Below, one piece after another: positions 4,694 to 8,032 of a stretch of 8,032 bases of DNA (position 1 is its first letter; each line of letters begins with the position of its first letter). Location of the stretch: assembly GCA_017441965.1 (NCBI GenBank), contig JAFSBF010000206.1, positions 1 through 8,032 on the forward strand. The letters are read 5' to 3'. Source of the DNA: Clostridia bacterium (lineage in GTDB: Bacteria > Bacillota > Clostridia > UMGS1883). A program made the translations under genes and the position numbers. A model generated the notes under the pieces. The model was not told the DNA's origin, did no database searches, and saw nothing but the letters and a program-made list of their open reading frames with translations.

Positions 4694-6046
4694 ATGGAGT
4701 TAATCAGCGAAATAAACGGCAAGCTTAATGACATCGTATGGGGCCCCGTTATGCTTGCCCTTTTGATATGGATGGGTCTGTTTTTATCGTCGGAGACAAA
4801 GTTTTTGCAGTTTCGAAAATTCGGCTATATGCTTAAAAACACCATCTTAGGTGTTTTTTCAAGTAATCAGCACGAAAAGGATGCGTCGGGAGTAAGTCCT
4901 TTTCAGGCTGTTGCTACAGCAATGGCGGGAACTATCGGCACAGGCAGTATCGCAGGTATTGCAACTGCCATTGTATCGGGCGGCCCCGGTGCAATCTTCT
5001 GGATGTGGGTAAGTGCCCTTCTGGGAATGGTTACAAAATACGCTGAAATAGTTTTGTCGCTTCATTTCCGTGAAAAGAATTCAAAGGGCGAATGGATTGG
5101 CGGACCAATGTATTACATACGAAACGGACTTAAAATAAAGTGGCTTGCCGCATTGTTTGCAATCTTTGCAATGTTTGCATGTATGGGTACGGGAAATGCT
5201 ACACAGTCCAATTCTATAGCAATTGCTCTTGAAAGCACCTTTGATATAGCTCCGTGGATAACGGGCGTAATACTGACTGCAATTGCGGCAGGTGTAATTT
5301 TAGGCGGTATGCGCCGCATCGCATCTGTTAATGAAAAGCTTGTCCCTCTTATGGCTGTGTTTTACGTTGTGTGTTCTGTTGTTGCACTGATTTTAAACAT
5401 AGACAAAGTACCTGCGGCATTTAGTCTGATTTTAAAGGAAGCGTTTAATCTGAGGGCTGCAGGCGGCGGTGTAGCAGGCTACGGTATAATGACTGCTATG
5501 CATTACGGATTTTCAAGAGGTGTTTTTTCCAACGAGGCAGGTCTTGGAAGTGCGCCGATTGCACACGCAGCATCAAGTACCAAAGATCCTGTAAAGCAGG
5601 GACTTTGGGGAATGTTTGAGGTGTTCTTTACAACTATAGTTATCTGTACCCTTTCAGGTATTATAGTGCTCTCATCAGGACTTTGGAATACGGGAGAGTA
5701 TCAGGGCTCAGCTCTTAGTATTGCTGCATTTAACTCGGCTATTCCGACACTGGGTGGCATCGGGGTTACACTCGCAACCATATTCTTTGCACTTTCCACA
5801 ATACTCGGGTGGGCGTATTACGGTGAAGTGTGTATACAGTACCTTGTAAAAAAGTCGGAGAAAGCCATATTTATTTACAGATGTTTCTATGTGGCAGTTG
5901 TGTTCATAGGCGCAGTAGGCAATCTTGACCTCATATGGAGCATTTCAGAAACTATGAACGGTCTTATGATTATTCCCAATATGATCGGTGTAATAGGCTT
6001 ATACAGAGTTGTAACAAGGCTTACTAAAGAACATTTTGAAAAATAA
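4694..6046 (+). CDS. AGCS-family sodium (or proton):alanine/glycine symporter
   Basis: This inner-membrane carrier imports alanine and/or glycine together with a cation. With the start used here it has 450 residues, in the normal range, and about ten to eleven hydrophobic helices. The family signature is present: GGPGAIFWMWVSALLG (96-111), followed by MVTKYAEIVL. Other AGCS hallmarks are ATAMAGTIGTGSIAGIATAI (74-93), GGPMYYI (136-142), and HYGFSRGVFSNEAGLGSAPI (270-289) followed by AHAAS. The reading frame extends back to an ATG at 4628 inside the Lrp gene, but ATG 4694 follows AAGGAG (4679-4684) by 9 nt and gives the typical N-terminus MELISEINGKLNDIVWGP. It lies 13 nt after the Lrp stop in the same transcript. 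No glycine riboswitch is seen upstream, so control is probably through Lrp. A terminator follows. Confidence 0.96.
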   Translation: MELISEINGKLNDIVWGPVMLALLIWMGLFLSSETKFLQFRKFGYMLKNTILGVFSSNQHEKDASGVSPFQAVATAMAGTIGTGSIAGIATAIVSGGPGAIFWMWVSALLGMVTKYAEIVLSLHFREKNSKGEWIGGPMYYIRNGLKIKWLAALFAIFAMFACMGTGNATQSNSIAIALESTFDIAPWITGVILTAIAAGVILGGMRRIASVNEKLVPLMAVFYVVCSVVALILNIDKVPAAFSLILKEAFNLRAAGGGVAGYGIMTAMHYGFSRGVFSNEAGLGSAPIAHAASSTKDPVKQGLWGMFEVFFTTIVICTLSGIIVLSSGLWNTGEYQGSALSIAAFNSAIPTLGGIGVTLATIFFALSTILGWAYYGEVCIQYLVKKSEKAIFIYRCFYVAVVFIGAVGNLDLIWSISETMNGLMIIPNMIGVIGLYRVVTRLTKEHFEK

Positions 6047-6056
6047 GCGTGTTTTT

Positions 6057-6097
6057 ATGGCAACTTTTATTTATTAAGAGTTGCCATTTTTATTTTT
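6057..6097 (+). terminator. Intrinsic terminator after the symporter
   Basis: ATGGCAACT (6057-6065) pairs perfectly with AGTTGCCAT (6079-6087), with three further weak pairs inside, and T-rich sequence follows (T5, A, T5 at 6087-6097). A T5 tract just before the 5' arm (6052-6056) lacks a matching A-run on the 3' side, so this mainly serves the plus strand. Its 3' arm contains the -35 box of the next promoter. Confidence 0.85.
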
Positions 6098-6109
6098 AAT
6101 TGTTATAAT
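6081..6109 (+). promoter_or_regulatory. Near-consensus extended -10 promoter overlapping the terminator
   Basis: TTGCCA (6081-6086, 5 of 6) and a perfect TATAAT (6104-6109) are 17 bp apart, with TGT before the -10 box providing the TGn extension. The predicted start is near 6116, with a leader of about 28 nt before ATG 6144. The -35 box is the 3' arm of the upstream terminator stem, so terminator and promoter share DNA. Confidence 0.75.
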
Positions 6110-6143
6110 TGATATACACAGAATTTATAAGACGGAGGAAGTT

Positions 6144-6578
6144 ATGGAGTTTTTTGCAAAGGAATTTTCACAGCTTACCACGTGTGAGCTTTATGAAATT
6201 TTAAAGTCAAGGGCGCAGATTTTTCTGCTTGAGCAGAATATAGTCTGTCAGGACCTTGATGATGTGGATTATGAAAGTCTGCACTGCTTTTTCTCTGACG
6301 GAAAAAGGGTAATCGCCTATTTAAGGGCATATATGTCAGACAAAGAAAAAAAGACAGTGACAGTGGGAAGGGTGCTTTCCCTTGAGCATAAAAAAGGGAT
6401 GGGAAGTACTCTTATGAAAAAAAGCATTGATGAAATAAAAAAACATTTTGACTGCGAAAAAATAAGCGTTCACGCACAGAAGCAGGCGATGGGTTTTTAT
6501 GAGAAAATGGGATTTTGCGCTGTTTCCGATGAGTTTCTGGAAGAGGGAATAGTGCACGTTATGATGGAAAGGATTTGA
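6144..6578 (+). CDS. GNAT-family N-acetyltransferase, ElaA-like
   Basis: This is a small cytoplasmic acetyl-CoA-dependent N-acetyltransferase with unknown substrate. The 144-residue protein follows the ElaA layout: an N-terminal LYEILKSRAQIFLLEQNIVC (16-35) with QDLDDVDYESLH (36-47), then AYLRAYM, the acetyl-CoA-binding region VTVGRVLSLEHKKGMGSTLM (72-91), where the K-G-M-G replaces the usual R/Q-G-x-G, and the C-terminal AQKQAMGFYEKMGF (111-124) with DEFLEEGIVHVMM (129-141). The frame is open upstream to 6081, but that would start inside the terminator and upstream of the predicted transcript start. ATG 6144 has CGGAGGAA (6133-6140) in the right place. It is the first gene of a three-gene run; the esterase starts 4 nt after its stop. 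Confidence 0.93.
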   Translation: MEFFAKEFSQLTTCELYEILKSRAQIFLLEQNIVCQDLDDVDYESLHCFFSDGKRVIAYLRAYMSDKEKKTVTVGRVLSLEHKKGMGSTLMKKSIDEIKKHFDCEKISVHAQKQAMGFYEKMGFCAVSDEFLEEGIVHVMMERI

Positions 6579-6582
6579 GATT

Positions 6583-7344
6583 ATGGCTTTTTGTCAATTA
6601 AACTTATTCAGTGAGGCACTGCGTGTGCAGACAACGGTGAATGTTATCGTTCCTCAGCAAAGCACAAGCGGTGAAATAGGTGTGGAAAATAACGCAAAAA
6701 AGGAAAAATATAAGTGCCTTTATCTTCTTCACGGATTAAGCGATGACCACACTATATGGATGAGGAGAACATCTATTGAGCGTTATGCGCAGAAATACGG
6801 CATTTGTGTTGTTATGCCCTTTGGCGGGAGAAGCTTTTACACGGATATGAAGCACGGTGGAAAGTATTATACATATATTGCCAAGGAGCTTCCCCGTCTG
6901 ATGCAGGAATTTTTCAATATATCCCCAAAAAGAGAGGATAATTTTATTGCAGGTCTTTCAATGGGCGGCTACGGTGCAATAAAGGTTGCATTAAAGGAGT
7001 GTGACAGCTTTTGCGCCGCAGCGGGAATTTCCTCGGTAGCAGATATTAAAGAGGCAACACAGCTTTTCCCCGATGCATTAAGACTTGCTTTTGGTGATGA
7101 GCTTTTGGTGCCTGAAAGTGAAGATTTATTTGTGCTTGCACAGGAGCAGAATGAAAATCCAATGAAACCCCGTATATATATGGGTGTGGGAACAGAGGAC
7201 TCTTTGTATGAAGGGAACCGTAAGCTGAAAGAAAAATTTGAAAGCCTTGATTACGATTATACATACAAAGAGTCAGAAGGAACACATTCCTGGGAGTTCT
7301 GGGACGAATATATACAGTATGTATTAAAATGGATGTTTGAATAA
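6583..7344 (+). CDS. Serine esterase of the esterase D / tributyrin esterase type
   Basis: This is a cytoplasmic alpha/beta-hydrolase of the putative esterase family (esterase D, S-formylglutathione hydrolase, CE1 and lactococcal tributyrin esterase relatives). It probably cleaves short acyl esters, for instance acetyl groups from sugars or xenobiotics. It has 253 residues and no signal peptide. The catalytic residues are all visible: nucleophile Ser126 in GLSMGGYG (124-131), Asp206 in GTEDSLYEG (203-211) and His235 in EGTHSWEFWDEYI (232-244). The oxyanion region is YLLHGLSDDHTIW (47-59), and the N-terminal strand with TTVNVIVPQ (17-25) is typical. The start ATG 6583 lies 4 nt after the GNAT stop; its weak site GGAAAGGA (6566-6573) lies inside that gene, so translational coupling is likely. 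Pairing with an acetyltransferase suggests acyl-group turnover, but this is inference. Confidence 0.93.
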   Translation: MAFCQLNLFSEALRVQTTVNVIVPQQSTSGEIGVENNAKKEKYKCLYLLHGLSDDHTIWMRRTSIERYAQKYGICVVMPFGGRSFYTDMKHGGKYYTYIAKELPRLMQEFFNISPKREDNFIAGLSMGGYGAIKVALKECDSFCAAAGISSVADIKEATQLFPDALRLAFGDELLVPESEDLFVLAQEQNENPMKPRIYMGVGTEDSLYEGNRKLKEKFESLDYDYTYKESEGTHSWEFWDEYIQYVLKWMFE

Positions 7345-7355
7345 TAACTATAATG

Positions 7356-7384
7356 CCCCCTGTTACATAGAATAATAGGGGGTG
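7356..7384 (+). promoter_or_regulatory. Hairpin that buries the ribosome binding site of the amidase-like gene
   Basis: CCCCCT (7356-7361) is the exact complement of AGGGGG (7377-7382), which is the core of the Shine-Dalgarno AGGGGGTG (7377-7384) for the GTG at 7391. The loop is 15 nt. If folded in RNA, the 6-bp, almost pure G/C stem would block ribosome access. There is no T-run, so it is not a terminator. The esterase stop lies only 11 nt before the stem. Confidence 0.6.
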
Positions 7385-7390
7385 TTATAT

Positions 7391-7870
7391 GTGAGAGAAA
7401 TACCGTACAACAGAGATGCCGCAGTAGCCTACGCTAAAAGATGGGCACTTGGCAGAAATCCGCTCTACTATGATTTTCAAAACATAGGCGGTGATTGCAC
7501 CAATTTTGCCTCTCAATGTATATATGCAGGCGCAGGGGTAATGAATTTTACACCCGTTTTCGGGTGGTATTATCTGTCACCTTCTGACAGAACACCGTCG
7601 TGGACGGGGGTAGAGTTTCTCTATGATTTTCTTGTAAACAATCAGTCTGTAGGACCTTTCGGCAGGGAAGTAAGCAGACAGGAGGTTTTGCCGGGCGATA
7701 TTGTGCAGCTTGGCAGCCGTGACGGTGATTTTTACCATTCACCCGTTATTATTTCTGTAAGACCGAGGATTTTAGTTGCGGCACACAGCCGTGATGTTCT
7801 TAATAAGCCGTTATCCTCGTACAATTATCAGAGGGCGCGTTTTATCCATATCGAAGGTGTAGTCATCTGA
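7391..7870 (+). CDS. Amidase_6-like cysteine hydrolase, stand-alone domain
   Basis: This is a putative papain-like amidase domain protein (the 'putative amidase domain' family common in Clostridia and Bacilli), possibly acting on peptide or peptidoglycan amides. The 160-residue product is essentially one domain. It shows YNRDAAVAYAKRWALGRNPL (6-25), the catalytic cysteine motif GGDCTNFASQCIYAGAG (33-49, Cys36), WYY and SWTGVEFLYDFL (70-81), EVLPGDIVQL (98-107), and the His-containing FYHSPVII (114-121, probably His116) with AAHSRD (130-135). No signal peptide or wall-binding module is present, so the domain acts inside the cell or is exported in an unknown way. A GTG at 7382 is in frame but sits within the ribosome binding site. 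GTG 7391, 6 nt after AGGGGGTG, is the better start; an overlapping ATG at 7389 reads ATGTGA and stops. It is the last gene of the run with GNAT and esterase. Confidence 0.88.
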   Translation: MREIPYNRDAAVAYAKRWALGRNPLYYDFQNIGGDCTNFASQCIYAGAGVMNFTPVFGWYYLSPSDRTPSWTGVEFLYDFLVNNQSVGPFGREVSRQEVLPGDIVQLGSRDGDFYHSPVIISVRPRILVAAHSRDVLNKPLSSYNYQRARFIHIEGVVI

Positions 7871-7887
7871 AAGTCGAACTGCATATG

Positions 7888-7994
7888 CCTTATATTTGAA
7901 AAATTTTTATTCTTTCAACTTGTCGTTCTTGAAAGGCGTCAGCCTATCTTCGTCCTCCGCATTGAAATTATATAAAATTTTTCTAAATATAAGG
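7888..7994. repeat. 107-bp foldback with long terminal inverted repeats
   Basis: CCTTATATTT (7888-7897) is the exact reverse complement of 7985-7994. With single-base bulges at 7984 and 7908, pairing continues through an A5T5 tract to 7910/7972, giving about 22 bp per arm. The 61-nt interior holds two further hairpins: CTTTCAA/TTGAAAG (7912-7918 with 7929-7935) and AGGC/GCCT (7934-7945), which overlap slightly. No target-site duplication is evident. It may be a MITE-like remnant or a structured 3' region of the upstream transcript; the low-complexity A/T core lowers the weight of the arms. Confidence 0.5.
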
Positions 7995-8032
7995 TCGGAG
8001 AGTTTAAAAAGAGGAAATTTTGATATAAGACA

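Noticed and set aside
6081..6143. Longer N-terminus for the GNAT protein
   Set aside because: The extension starts in the terminator and upstream of the predicted transcript start; ATG 6144 has a strong ribosome binding site.
7349..7354. Promoter for the amidase-like gene (TATAAT at 7349)
   Set aside because: No acceptable -35 box is found 16-18 bp upstream, so the gene is more likely expressed from the promoter at 6081-6109.
7995..8032. Start of another gene at the right edge
   Set aside because: A GAGGAA sequence is present at 8011-8016, but no start codon with an open frame follows within the window.

Overview
The window looks like an AT-rich chromosomal segment from a low-GC Gram-positive bacterium, most likely a gut-type Clostridia. 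This rests on strong GGAGG-type ribosome binding sites, consensus sigma-A promoters with 17-bp spacers, intrinsic terminators, and the gene families present (a YerB/DUF3048 lipoprotein, an AGCS symporter, a stand-alone Amidase_6-type protein). There are no rRNA or tRNA genes, no transposase and no CRISPR array. The gene content is ordinary; the intergenic DNA is unusually rich in compact palindromes.

Left part, minus strand (1-1626): a two-gene operon of a ten-helix drug/metabolite-type transporter (EamA) followed 8 nt later by an AraC-family regulator that runs off the left edge. Its promoter lies at 1645-1673, back to back with a strong plus-strand promoter at 1695-1723. A perfect 9-bp dyad (1665-1691) sits between them and a second, 11-bp dyad (1722-1746) covers the plus-strand start site.

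Between the plus promoter and the first plus-strand gene lies the oddest object in the window (1747-1922). Four copies of AGCTAAAT(T) are followed by four copies of the reverse complement AATTTAGCT, and each pair of neighbouring copies is separated by a short hairpin of different sequence. Nested pairing would give one long stem interrupted by three four-way junctions. Downstream comes a two-gene operon: an unrecognised, possibly beta-propeller protein (1978-2841) and a YerB-like lipoprotein (2869-3900), closed by a strong terminator.

The space 3944-4227 carries a compact set of nested inverted repeats (4011-4100), A-tracts partly spaced at the helical repeat, and a promoter for an Lrp/AsnC regulator (4228-4680). 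Its stop codon overlaps the ribosome binding site of an AGCS sodium:alanine/glycine symporter (4694-6046), a plausible amino-acid sensing and uptake pair. The symporter's terminator physically overlaps the promoter of the next transcript: an ElaA-like GNAT acetyltransferase (6144-6578), a serine esterase of the esterase D/tributyrin esterase type (6583-7344) and an Amidase_6-like cysteine hydrolase (7391-7870), whose ribosome binding site is buried in a G/C hairpin. The right end (7871-8032) is non-coding and holds a 107-bp foldback structure.
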